A stretch of 64,000 nucleotides of DNA, taken from NCBI RefSeq assembly GCF_030389965.1, contig NZ_CP128399.1, forward strand, positions 2,098,934 through 2,162,933, in the 5' to 3' direction. Positions 19,181 to 27,319 of the stretch are shown here, in pieces. The stretch is from Candidatus Chlorohelix allophototropha (lineage in GTDB: Bacteria; Chloroflexota; Chloroflexia; Chloroheliales; Chloroheliaceae). The notes below the pieces were generated by a model. It was not told the origin of the DNA. It saw only the letters and a list, made by a program, of their open reading frames with translations, and made no database searches. The position numbers and the translations under genes are program-made. Position 1 is the first letter of the stretch. Each line of letters starts with the position of its first letter.

Positions 19181-20419
19181 ATGAGTCGTCAAAACCGCGT
19201 ATTGATGGTTTTCAATGCTAAAGTAAATGAACGTAAACAGCAACTTAAAAAACACGGCAGAGGCGCAATTCCTTATTCTGATTATATTGCGTTAACCGAA
19301 AATGTTGATGTTGATTACATTGATAGAGAAACAATTGATTCTATCCTGTGGGCTAAGCTGGTACGTCGCTTTCTGGGTTATATGATGGCGCTGGTATTGG
19401 TGGCTTTTGTGAAGAGTCGGAAATACGATACTATCTATGCTGACTGCGAACCGATTGGGTTACCGCTTGCTTTCCTTTTCAAATTATCAAAAAGCAAAAA
19501 AAGACTTTTATTCATTGCCCATTGGCTTACTCCTTTCTCTCGGACGGTTTTTCTTGATTATTTGAAAGTGCAGAAGCAAATTGATACCGTCTTTGTACAT
19601 ACTTTAGCACAGCAAACTGTCGCTATAGCTCGCTGTGGCTTTGCCTCCAAACAAATCCAACTTATCCCTTACCAAATCGATACCGAATTTTGGAGCCAGC
19701 AAGCCTACGAAACGCAATTGGCAAAAGAGAATCGTAGCCGACCTGTACCTGAGAAGCCCTATATTTGCAGCGCCGGTTTGGAATGTCGTGATTACGGTAC
19801 TCTAATCAAAGCGATTGAGGGTCTTGATATTGAATTAAAACTGGCAGTTGGTAGCCACTGGTCGAACACCACCGGCGCAGGCTTGGAAGGTGAGTTGCCG
19901 CCCAATGTTAAAGTGAAATTCTATAATTACACCGAATTACGCGAATTGTATGCAAACGCTGCCTTAGTAGTAGTGCCTACCCGCGATGTTGACCATGCTG
20001 CAGGTATTACTGTTATTCTCGAAGCGATGGGGATGGGGAAAACGGTGATTTCTACTCGTAGCGTTGGACAATCGGATGTAATAAACGATAAACGCTCCCA
20101 TAGCAGAGGCGATTTCAAGCGGATTTCAATCAGTACCTTCCTTCGTATGTTTGCCTCGGATGAACTCAGCGATTTACAAACCGGGTTTTATGTGAACCCC
20201 GGTGAAGTTGAGGAAATGCGAAGGTCTATCGTTCATTTAATGGAAAACCCCGAAAAGGCGAAACAAATTGGACGCAATGCTAATTTGGTAGTAAATGAAG
20301 TAATGACGGTGGGGCATTTCAAGGATAGAGTGCTTGCCCATGTTATCGGCTCAACTTACGTGGCGGATACACGAGTCGGAACGAATCCGGAACTATTTCG
20401 AGAAGCGGTTATGCTATAG
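19181..20419 (+). CDS. Glycosyltransferase, GT4-like
   Basis: This is a 412-residue GT-B glycosyltransferase. ATG 19181 is preceded by AAAGGAG. The C-terminal domain shows the nucleotide-sugar E-x7-E type region: ALVVVPTRDVDHAAGITVIL followed by EAMGMGKTVISTRSVGQSDV. The N-terminal half has a hydrophobic stretch around residues 65-80 (YMMALVLVAFV) that may dock on the membrane. It is followed within 14 bases by a GT2 gene, so both probably act on one glycan or glycolipid. Donor and acceptor cannot be told from sequence. Confidence 0.85.
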   Translation: MSRQNRVLMVFNAKVNERKQQLKKHGRGAIPYSDYIALTENVDVDYIDRETIDSILWAKLVRRFLGYMMALVLVAFVKSRKYDTIYADCEPIGLPLAFLFKLSKSKKRLLFIAHWLTPFSRTVFLDYLKVQKQIDTVFVHTLAQQTVAIARCGFASKQIQLIPYQIDTEFWSQQAYETQLAKENRSRPVPEKPYICSAGLECRDYGTLIKAIEGLDIELKLAVGSHWSNTTGAGLEGELPPNVKVKFYNYTELRELYANAALVVVPTRDVDHAAGITVILEAMGMGKTVISTRSVGQSDVINDKRSHSRGDFKRISISTFLRMFASDELSDLQTGFYVNPGEVEEMRRSIVHLMENPEKAKQIGRNANLVVNEVMTVGHFKDRVLAHVIGSTYVADTRVGTNPELFREAVML

Positions 20420-20433
20420 ATTCGCAGGTAATT

Positions 20434-21690
20434 TTGGTAGCTTTAGCCTCTTATAAGCATAGCTGTAAAAGAAAATATGAGGAAGGGCTGAACTTAGCAC
20501 GCGAGGATTTGGCGGCGGCTACTTCTCAAAACTCGAAACTCTGGCAGACCTGTCAGAGTTTTAATATCTATTCTCCTATTTTCCGTTTTCTGTTATTAAA
20601 AGTTATATCCCTCAATAGTCTATATCGTTTTACCTTGCTTTTGCTCATGGCAATGGCAGGTAAAACCCGCCGGTTGACCGAAACGATTAGTTATTATCGA
20701 GGGTTGGTGGTAGGGCTAGGTTCCATTGAAGCCTTTCGCACCTATACAAGGGCGCTTCCAAGGAGCAATTCAGACTCTGCTCAGGGTATCAGCCTTATAC
20801 TTTGCACCCGCAACCGCGCTGCTTTCCTGCGCACTTGCCTTGCCTCAATCCTTGCGACTGAATATCCCGAACTTGATTTATTGGTAGTTGACCAGAGCGA
20901 TAATAATCACTCAGAGTTAGTATTCCAGGAATTTTCCACCGATAGCCGGGTACGTTACCTTAAGCTCGAAAGTAAGGGTAGGAGTAGAGCCTTTAACGCC
21001 GCTTATCCGCTTGCTCGTTACTCCATAATAGGGATATTTGATGATGATTGCCGTCCTGAAAAAGACTGGCTTAATAATATCGCAGCAATTTTCCGCAATC
21101 GCCCGGAAGTGGGAATGTTAGTAGGGCAAGTGTTACCTTCGGACTATAACCCCCAATTGGGTCATATTCCTTACTTTCTGCTGCCTCACGCCCGTTATTG
21201 TGGCATTCAACGTTTATTAGAGCCGGGCGGCGCAGGTATGGGCGCAAATATGATCGCTCGTCGCGAAGTGTTTGAAGCTTCCGGGTTGTTTGATGAACAG
21301 ATCGGTCCCGGTACTCCTATCCCCGCTTCCGATGATTTTGATCTAGTTTTCAGAGCGGTACGTACCGGCTTTCTGGTATTTCAATCACCTGCCTCTACTA
21401 TCTGGCATGACGGGTTTCGCGCGGGTGAAGACCTTTCAAAGCTGATAGATGGCTACCAACTTAGCGGTAGCGCAGTGTGTATGAAGTACGTAAGGGCAGG
21501 AGAGCTAAAGGGCTTGCTATTGTTATTAGGGCTGCTGTGGAATTCGGTAAGTTACCTGACTTTGCGCCTGCTAAAAAGGCAACAACCTTTAGGTTTACGC
21601 GCTTTAAAAGCTAATCTCAAAGGCGTTTGGGTCGGACTTAAGATGCCGCTTGACTTAAAAAACCGTGTATTTATCGAAAAGCCTCTTTAG
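20434..21690 (+). CDS. Glycosyltransferase family 2
   Basis: This is a 418-residue inverting GT-A glycosyltransferase. The core begins about residue 116 with ISLILCTRNRAAFLRTCLAS, followed by LLVVDQSDNN and the metal-binding DxD in IIGIFDDDCRPEKDWL. A conserved acceptor loop IPASDDFDLVFRAVRTGF with its ED-like acidic pair and a C-terminal hydrophobic stretch (LLLLLGLLWNSVSYLTL) follow, so it may be membrane-bound. The start is uncertain: TTG 20434 lies 14 bases after the GT4 stop and gives a 115-residue extension before the GT core. It is probably in one operon with the preceding GT4 gene. Confidence 0.85.
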   Translation: MVALASYKHSCKRKYEEGLNLAREDLAAATSQNSKLWQTCQSFNIYSPIFRFLLLKVISLNSLYRFTLLLLMAMAGKTRRLTETISYYRGLVVGLGSIEAFRTYTRALPRSNSDSAQGISLILCTRNRAAFLRTCLASILATEYPELDLLVVDQSDNNHSELVFQEFSTDSRVRYLKLESKGRSRAFNAAYPLARYSIIGIFDDDCRPEKDWLNNIAAIFRNRPEVGMLVGQVLPSDYNPQLGHIPYFLLPHARYCGIQRLLEPGGAGMGANMIARREVFEASGLFDEQIGPGTPIPASDDFDLVFRAVRTGFLVFQSPASTIWHDGFRAGEDLSKLIDGYQLSGSAVCMKYVRAGELKGLLLLLGLLWNSVSYLTLRLLKRQQPLGLRALKANLKGVWVGLKMPLDLKNRVFIEKPL

Positions 21691-21859
21691 ATTCTTCCTA
21701 CAAATACACAAGAACTAAATAGTATTCAAGTGTAGTTATAGCTACTGACAATGCCCTTGTTCACAAATAGGATTATATGATGTGGAAACTAGGATCATTG
21801 TTTATCCCACTTTACATAAATAAATACCTTGTACGCAATATCTGCCTCAAGGAGGTTAT

Positions 21860-23290
21860 ATGAAAACGCACTCTCAATATACAAGCCTACCTTTGGCTTC
21901 TCTTTTAGATGAAAGCAAACCTGCTCGTTCTTTACATGTACATTTTATCAATCCGCCTGTACCTACTCTAGATAAAAGTTATGCCAAGTTACTCACCTTC
22001 AACACCATTCCGTTGGCGCTACTCTACCCTGCCACAGTTCTCAAGCAAGCCGGACATCATGTGACGATTAACGATGTGAAATCCGGTGAAAAGCTTCAGA
22101 TTCCACGCAGCGCGCATATTGTGGGTATCACTACCGATACTGTGCGCTATTATGATGCCATTGCCATTGCGCGTCTTGCTAAAAAGATGGGCAAAATCGT
22201 GGTGATGGGTGGAAATCATGTGACTTTTGATACCGAAAAAACCTTGCGAACCGGGGTGGTGGATTTTATTGTACGCGGTGAAGGGGATGTAACTATACTT
22301 AACTTGGTGAATGCCCTGTCTCAAAAAGACGGCTGCGACCCGCACACAATTAATGGCGTAAGTTGGTACAACAAAAAAGAAGATGTGGTTGTTAACAACC
22401 CTGCCGGTCATTGGATTCAAGACCTCGACGCTTTGCCCTTGCCAGATCACAGCATCTTGAACAATATGGAACTGTACCGCAAGAAAGGTTTTAACCGCTT
22501 TGGTAAATTGGGCAAACCGCAATTCCAGATTTCCGGTAGTCGCGGTTGTCCTTATGAATGCTCTTTTTGCATCGTTACTTCGGTTTACGGCGCGAAATGG
22601 CGGCATCGTAGCCCCGATAGTATCTTGCATGAGGTTCAGCAAGCCTTGAAGCTCGGCTTTGATACCATATTTTTTACCGATGACATTTTCAGCATCAACT
22701 ACAAGCGGACTATGGAGTTTTGCGAGGAGGTTTTGCGCCGGAACATGAAGTTTTCTTGGACTTGCCAGTGTTCATGCGACTCGATAGCGAAACATCCCGA
22801 TATGGTTGAACTGATGGCAAGAGCGGGTTGCGAAGCGGTTTTGTTGGGGGTGGAGAGCATGGATGAGAGCGCTCTGACGCTTTATCGGAAACGCGCCACC
22901 GTTGACAACAACTTTGAAGCGGTCAAGAATCTCAAGAAGCACAATATTATTAGCTTGGCATCTACGATTGTGGGAACACCACAAGAAACCCATGAATCAA
23001 TTAATCGCAACTTCGGTTATTTGATGGAGCTTGCCCCTGAAATGCTCTGGGTTAATATTCTTACTCCCTATATTGGCACCGACGATTGGGAACTCTATCA
23101 GGATCGCATTTTCGACCGGAACTGGCAGCATTACGATGTTTATCACAGCGTGATGAAGCTAGATAACCTGTCGCCAAGTGAGGTAGAGTTCGCGCAACGC
23201 CGGATGATGACCATGTACTATACGCGCCCTAAATATATGTTTCGCACTTTGCCAAATCTTTTTAACAAACAACTTTGGTCAAATAACTAA
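21860..23290 (+). CDS. B12-binding-domain radical SAM protein
   Basis: This is a 476-residue class B-like radical SAM protein. ATG 21860 has a perfect AAGGAGG at 21849-21855. The N-terminal half is a cobalamin-binding-type Rossmann domain (LYPATVLKQAGHHVTINDVK, then VVMGGNHVTF and FIVRGEGD). The radical SAM core carries SGSRGCPYECSFC with three Cys for the 4Fe-4S cluster. Later motifs include FFTDDIFSINYKR and LLGVESMDESAL. This architecture is shared by anaerobic cyclase BchE, hopanoid and bacteriochlorophyll methylases and many uncharacterised enzymes. The gene follows two glycosyltransferases with a 169-bp gap and ends in a strong terminator. The substrate cannot be assigned. Confidence 0.88.
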   Translation: MKTHSQYTSLPLASLLDESKPARSLHVHFINPPVPTLDKSYAKLLTFNTIPLALLYPATVLKQAGHHVTINDVKSGEKLQIPRSAHIVGITTDTVRYYDAIAIARLAKKMGKIVVMGGNHVTFDTEKTLRTGVVDFIVRGEGDVTILNLVNALSQKDGCDPHTINGVSWYNKKEDVVVNNPAGHWIQDLDALPLPDHSILNNMELYRKKGFNRFGKLGKPQFQISGSRGCPYECSFCIVTSVYGAKWRHRSPDSILHEVQQALKLGFDTIFFTDDIFSINYKRTMEFCEEVLRRNMKFSWTCQCSCDSIAKHPDMVELMARAGCEAVLLGVESMDESALTLYRKRATVDNNFEAVKNLKKHNIISLASTIVGTPQETHESINRNFGYLMELAPEMLWVNILTPYIGTDDWELYQDRIFDRNWQHYDVYHSVMKLDNLSPSEVEFAQRRMMTMYYTRPKYMFRTLPNLFNKQLWSNN

Positions 23291-23307
23291 CCGCAATAAA
23301 GCGCATT

Positions 23308-23348
23308 AAAAGAGGATGGTCGGGTTATATCAGTACCATCCTCTTTTT
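23308..23348 (+). terminator. Rho-independent terminator of the radical SAM gene
   Basis: A stem of about 13 bp (AAAAGAGGATGGT with ACCATCCTCTTTT) is followed by T residues to 23348. It lies 18 bases after the stop codon. Confidence 0.88.
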
Positions 23349-23373
23349 ATTTATCAATAAATGTAACGATTCA

Positions 23374-23395
23374 CCCCCTAACCCTCTCAAGGGGG
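23374..23395 (-). terminator. GC-rich hairpin downstream of the udg/rnj cluster
   Basis: A CCCCCT / AGGGGG stem (23374-23379 with 23390-23395) lies 34 bases beyond the stop of the last minus-strand gene. It has no U-run. It could be the cluster's 3' hairpin or a copy of a dispersed palindrome. Confidence 0.35.
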
Positions 23396-23428
23396 AAGGC
23401 GCGCAATCTGTTCACTGTTTTGACGACC

Positions 23429-23737
23429 CTATTTTGGCTCATCCTCATCTTTTTTAATATCTTCCAGTTCACGACGAAATATCTCTTTATAAGCATTCGT
23501 CCGGTCAACAGGATGACGCTCTTTCACAAAGAGGAAAAGCACCGCGCCAATCACCAAGCAAGTTAAGGCAGATACTTCTAACACACCGGAAGGAATACCC
23601 AATTGTTCGGTTAGTTGGTCATAAACTAGAGTCAGGAATAAAGCCAATCCCACCAGAATATAACTTGTAATTCTAGCCCAACCGGGAGGTTTCCTGTCGG
23701 CGTTCGGTTGCTTGGAAGGTTCGTTATTATTTTGCAT
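23429..23737 (-). CDS. Small two-helix membrane protein
   Basis: This is a 102-residue hypothetical protein with a polar N-terminus, two predicted membrane helices (about 22-40, ARITSYILVGLALFLTLVYD, and about 55-72, VSALTCLVIGAVLFLFV) and a charged C-terminal tail rich in Glu/Lys/Asp. Its start lies 4 bases after the RNase J stop, so it is the last gene of the udg-rnj cluster. No family was recognised. Confidence 0.75.
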   Translation of the reverse strand: MQNNNEPSKQPNADRKPPGWARITSYILVGLALFLTLVYDQLTEQLGIPSGVLEVSALTCLVIGAVLFLFVKERHPVDRTNAYKEIFRRELEDIKKDEDEPK

Positions 23738-23741
23738 TTTC

Positions 23742-25406
23742 TTAGATTTTCATTACAACAGGCAAAACAACCGGGCGTCGTTTAGTCTGCATATAGAGCA
23801 AATCTCCCACAAAGTCTTTAACCTTGCGTATAGTGCCCGCTTGATCTGACAGCAAGTCTTCATCGCCGAAACGTTGCTCTACTTTTTGCTTTACGAAGTC
23901 CATCAATTCTCCGGCTTCACGCACATAGACAAAGCCCCGACTCACCACATCGGCAGGTCCTACCAGCAAACCGGACTCTTGATCTGCAACCAGTACCACC
24001 ATCAATACCCCGTCACGTGCCAGTAAGCCTCGGTCTTTGATAACTATATCGCCGATTTCTCCAATGCTTGAGCCGTCGATGTAAACTGCCCCTGAAGGTA
24101 CAGTGCCGGTAACTCCTCCAAAGTTTGGACCAACTTCCACCACTTTGCCATTTTCGGCGATGAAGATATTTTCAACGGTATAGCCCAATTCTTGCGCCAG
24201 TTTCGAATATAACGCTAGATGGCGTGGTTCGCCATGTATGGGCATCAAGTAGCGGGGGCGTACCAAGTTTATCATCAATTTGAGTTCTTCTTGGCTGGCA
24301 TGCCCGGAAACATGGACGCGCTGGATGGTACTATAAGTTACATCTGCCCCTTGCCGGATTAAATTGTTAATGCAATTACCAACCGCCGTTTCATTGCCCG
24401 GAATGGGAGTGGCGGAAATTATAACCATGTCGCCCTGCTGAATGGTCAAGGTCTTGTGCTCACGATTGGCAATCCGACTCAAAACTGCCATTGGTTCCCC
24501 TTGCGCACCGGTTACCACAAAGGTCAATTGCGACGGGTCATATTTGGAAGCTTCGCCCGCTTTTATCAAGGTGTTTTCGGGAATATCTAAATAACCTAAC
24601 TCACGCCCCATTGCTACGTTATTCTCAAGACTTCGCCCGACTACGACTACTTTTCGTCCGTATCGGTAGGCTACATCGACCACTTGCTGCACACGGCTGA
24701 TAAGCGAGGCAAAGGTAGCCACGATTATGCGCCCTTCCGCTTCCCGGAAAATCTGATCGAAGGTTTGGGTTACGGCGGCTTCGCTAGGCGTGATGCCGGG
24801 GCTTTCTACATGAACGCAATCGCTCATCAACAGTAATACCCCACGCCGTCCAAACTCGGCGATTTTACCGAAATCGGTGATTCTGCCATCCACCGGAGTT
24901 TGATCAAATTTGAAATCTCCGGTATGGACAATCGTTCCAGCCGCAGTGGAAATAGCCAGACCCACGCCATCCGGTACGCTGTGCGCTACCCGGTACGGCT
25001 CAATCGTAAAACTTCCCGCTATAATTTTGTCATCTGGGCTAATAACACGCAGGTTAGCGGTTTCAATTAATTTGCGTTCTTTTAGTTTTACTTTGACCAG
25101 CCCGGCGGTAAGCGTGGTGCAGTAGATTGGAATTTCTATCCCCAGTTGTGGAAGCAGGAAAGCTAACGCTCCAATATGGTCTTCGTGACCATGAGTGAGA
25201 ATGATCGCTCTGATATATTCCTTTTTATCATCGAGATAGGAAATATCAGGAATTACGAGGTCAATACCATGCATTTCCTCGCTCGGAAATCCCAAACCTA
25301 CGTCCACAATAATCAGATCGTCTCCATATTCGAAGACAGTCATATTTTTCCCTACTTCGCCGACACCGCCAAGTGGAATAATTTTTATTCGATCAGTTGT
25401 ATCCAA
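23742..25406 (-). CDS. rnj: Ribonuclease J
   Basis: This is a metallo-beta-lactamase/beta-CASP ribonuclease that matures and degrades RNA by 5'-3' exonuclease and endonuclease action. The core starts IKIIPLGGVGEVGKNM. The metal site motif is LTHGHEDHIGAL (HxHxDH), followed by VHTGDFKFDQTPVDG. The beta-CASP part has VVVVGRSLENNVAMG, and the later motif is HVSGHASQEELKLM with PIHGEPRHL. A C-terminal domain of about 100 residues completes it. TTG 25406 (554 residues) is preceded by GGAGG 12 bases upstream; the longer frame from 25463 has a hydrophobic extension not expected in the family. It lies in a run of four minus-strand genes. Confidence 0.95.
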   Translation of the reverse strand: MDTTDRIKIIPLGGVGEVGKNMTVFEYGDDLIIVDVGLGFPSEEMHGIDLVIPDISYLDDKKEYIRAIILTHGHEDHIGALAFLLPQLGIEIPIYCTTLTAGLVKVKLKERKLIETANLRVISPDDKIIAGSFTIEPYRVAHSVPDGVGLAISTAAGTIVHTGDFKFDQTPVDGRITDFGKIAEFGRRGVLLLMSDCVHVESPGITPSEAAVTQTFDQIFREAEGRIIVATFASLISRVQQVVDVAYRYGRKVVVVGRSLENNVAMGRELGYLDIPENTLIKAGEASKYDPSQLTFVVTGAQGEPMAVLSRIANREHKTLTIQQGDMVIISATPIPGNETAVGNCINNLIRQGADVTYSTIQRVHVSGHASQEELKLMINLVRPRYLMPIHGEPRHLALYSKLAQELGYTVENIFIAENGKVVEVGPNFGGVTGTVPSGAVYIDGSSIGEIGDIVIKDRGLLARDGVLMVVLVADQESGLLVGPADVVSRGFVYVREAGELMDFVKQKVEQRFGDEDLLSDQAGTIRKVKDFVGDLLYMQTKRRPVVLPVVMKI

Positions 25407-25527
25407 AATGTTTAAGTACCTCCAAAATATATAAATAAGGGTTAAAAAACAATGTGAGGTCACTAACCTCCAATTTCCAAGAATAAACAGTTTTCAGATG
25501 GCGGCCCAATCGCCTTGAATTGCCTGA

Positions 25528-26214
25528 TTACTGTTTGAGATAGCCCCTGATTTCGGCAAGAAGGTTAGCCCGGTCGTCCAAAGCCGGGTATAACAGCATC
25601 TGGTCGGGGCGGCGTGCTTGCGGATATAGCACTCTAGTCCAAAGGTTTAACGCTCGCCCATCGGCATGGGTAGCGCGTGTTTGAATAAGAGACAACCCTT
25701 GCTTGCGACGCTGACGGGATAGCTTGCGTTCTTCACGATTTGCATTGCGATCCGGTTCACTCAGAAATGTACCGGAGTGGTTTTCTTCAGACGCTATTTC
25801 GGGAATATCGTGAGTGCTGATGCTGAGACGGGCAACCGAATCTTCCTGAATAGATTCTAGCACATCGATTCTGCTGACTTCAGACCAGCGATAATAAATC
25901 CGATAACCCGGCGCGGTTATGCCAATGCCATTATCAGAAACTTCAATATGGGTAAAGAGTTCTACCAGCAAATACCAGCACACCGGAATACAGGCAAGCG
26001 CTACAAGACTCAATAATAAAGCCGGGAGGGTGGTATTCAGGTTTAAACCAAAGAGAAGTAGGTCGGTATCTTTTTTAGGTGAGTTTTGCCACAGACCAAA
26101 CGCTTTTCGGGCAGTGTACAAGAAAAGAATCCCAATTGTGGTCAGCAATATTCCAGCCCGCACTTTCCCTTTGTTTGAAACCCTGTACACCTTCATAACT
26201 TTGACTCGTTTCAA
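25528..26214 (-). CDS. Two-helix membrane protein with PH-like domain
   Basis: This is a 228-residue protein of unknown function. Two membrane helices (about 20-37 and 61-86) form a hairpin. They are followed by a soluble domain opening FTHIEVSDNGIGITAPGYRI and YYRWSEVSRIDVLE, the pattern of bacterial PH-like (YdbT/bPH) membrane proteins. A charged insert rich in Arg/Glu interrupts that domain (about 155-175, REERKLSRQRRKQG). The TTG start directly follows the TGA of the glycosylase gene; ATG 26196 is an alternative. It probably belongs to the same transcript as udg and rnj. Confidence 0.7.
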   Translation of the reverse strand: MKRVKVMKVYRVSNKGKVRAGILLTTIGILFLYTARKAFGLWQNSPKKDTDLLLFGLNLNTTLPALLLSLVALACIPVCWYLLVELFTHIEVSDNGIGITAPGYRIYYRWSEVSRIDVLESIQEDSVARLSISTHDIPEIASEENHSGTFLSEPDRNANREERKLSRQRRKQGLSLIQTRATHADGRALNLWTRVLYPQARRPDQMLLYPALDDRANLLAEIRGYLKQ

Positions 26215-26997
26215 TCAGAACAGGGTTAACTGCTCGGCGGGTGGCTCATCCTGTTTTTTTTTGCGTGTTTTAGCGGCTTTAGGGGCTTTTTCTTCTTTAG
26301 GAATATCCACTACAGGTTCTGTATTAACGCTGGGTGGGGTCAACTCGGAACGCTGCTCTGCTATCTGTACCGATATTTCGGGAGTGGCTTCTTCTACAGG
26401 CGTGTAGGTCTGCCCCCATAATTCGGTAAGGGCTAATTCTTCTGCTCTTTTTAGCAAATCGGGAATGGTATAGGCATCTTCTCTGAACATTTTGTAAGTG
26501 CGGTCACGGTCGCGCAGAGCTGCGGCAGGATGGAACATCGGCATAACAATACGCCCGTTATCTTCTTTAGGCTTGCCGTGAATCTGGCTGATTCGTTCGT
26601 TGGGGAACCAACGGCGCATCGAAAATCTTCCGAGCGTAACGATTAAGCGAGGATTGAGGGCAGCAATCTGACGATCAAGATAACTTTTGCAAGCGGCTAT
26701 TTCAGAATCCTGCGGATCACGGTTATCGGGTGGGCGGCATTTAACTACATTGGCGATAAACACGTCTTGACGGCTATAACCAAGCGCGACAAGCATTTTT
26801 TCCAGCAATTGCCCGGATTGCCCAACAAAAGGCTTGCCCTGAATATCTTCATGATAACCGGGCGCTTCCCCAATAAACATAATTTTTGCTTCGGGGCTTC
26901 CTTCGCCGGGAACAGTTTTAGTGCGTCCTTTGCAAAGAGGGCATTTGGTACATTCTGCCACCTCCTCCGCTATTTTAGCCAGTATCTCCGCCGACAT
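26215..26997 (-). CDS. udg: Uracil-DNA glycosylase, family 4
   Basis: This is a 260-residue iron-sulfur uracil-DNA glycosylase that removes uracil from DNA to start base-excision repair. The four cluster ligands are present: Cys16, Cys19, Cys87 and Cys103. The active-site motif MFIGEAPGYHED (40-51) and the second motif MFHPAAALRD are characteristic of family 4. Residues after about 215 form an extra charged, Lys/Pro/Ala-rich tail that is longer than usual. It is the first gene of the minus-strand cluster, with a predicted promoter at 27065-27094. Confidence 0.95.
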   Translation of the reverse strand: MSAEILAKIAEEVAECTKCPLCKGRTKTVPGEGSPEAKIMFIGEAPGYHEDIQGKPFVGQSGQLLEKMLVALGYSRQDVFIANVVKCRPPDNRDPQDSEIAACKSYLDRQIAALNPRLIVTLGRFSMRRWFPNERISQIHGKPKEDNGRIVMPMFHPAAALRDRDRTYKMFREDAYTIPDLLKRAEELALTELWGQTYTPVEEATPEISVQIAEQRSELTPPSVNTEPVVDIPKEEKAPKAAKTRKKKQDEPPAEQLTLF

Positions 26998-27064
26998 TTA
27001 TTAGTGGTCAACTCCGAATTGAAGCTTATAGATTTTTAGCATTGTAATATTCACTATCGAGTAA

Positions 27065-27094
27065 ATTATACTCTATTTTGGAGTAACCCGGCAA
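27065..27094 (-). promoter_or_regulatory. Predicted promoter of the udg-rnj cluster
   Basis: On the minus strand, TTGCCG (27094-27089) and TATAAT (27070-27065) are spaced 18 bases apart, about 68 bases upstream of the udg start. Its -35 lies only 4 bases from the -35 of the divergent relA promoter. Confidence 0.5.
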
Positions 27095-27098
27095 GCAA

Positions 27099-27127
27099 TT
27101 GACATATCACAAGGTGGAGAATATAAT
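27099..27127 (+). promoter_or_regulatory. Consensus sigma-70-type promoter of relA
   Basis: TTGACA (27099-27104), a 17-base spacer and TATAAT (27122-27127) make an exact consensus promoter. It lies 190 bases upstream of the relA start, leaving a long 5' leader of about 185 nt in which no clear hairpin-attenuator was recognised. Confidence 0.75.
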
Positions 27128-27319
27128 TTTAATTGGATTCATTTTCCGGTTTTGTACTGGATTCAGATATTTGCCTCTTTTGCCGCATCCGAACTTAGGG
27201 TGGTAGTATTACGGTAGTTGCTCGGCAGAGTTAATAGTTTGTCGCCGAGCTTCTTTTAATTGATAATTACTCCGAGCCTTCCCCTGTTACATACGGCTGA
27301 AGCGGAAGGATTTTAGCTG

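Noticed and set aside
22019-22642. A 207-residue minus-strand frame
   Set aside because: It is wholly antisense to the B12 radical SAM gene, with no ribosome site or recognisable domain.
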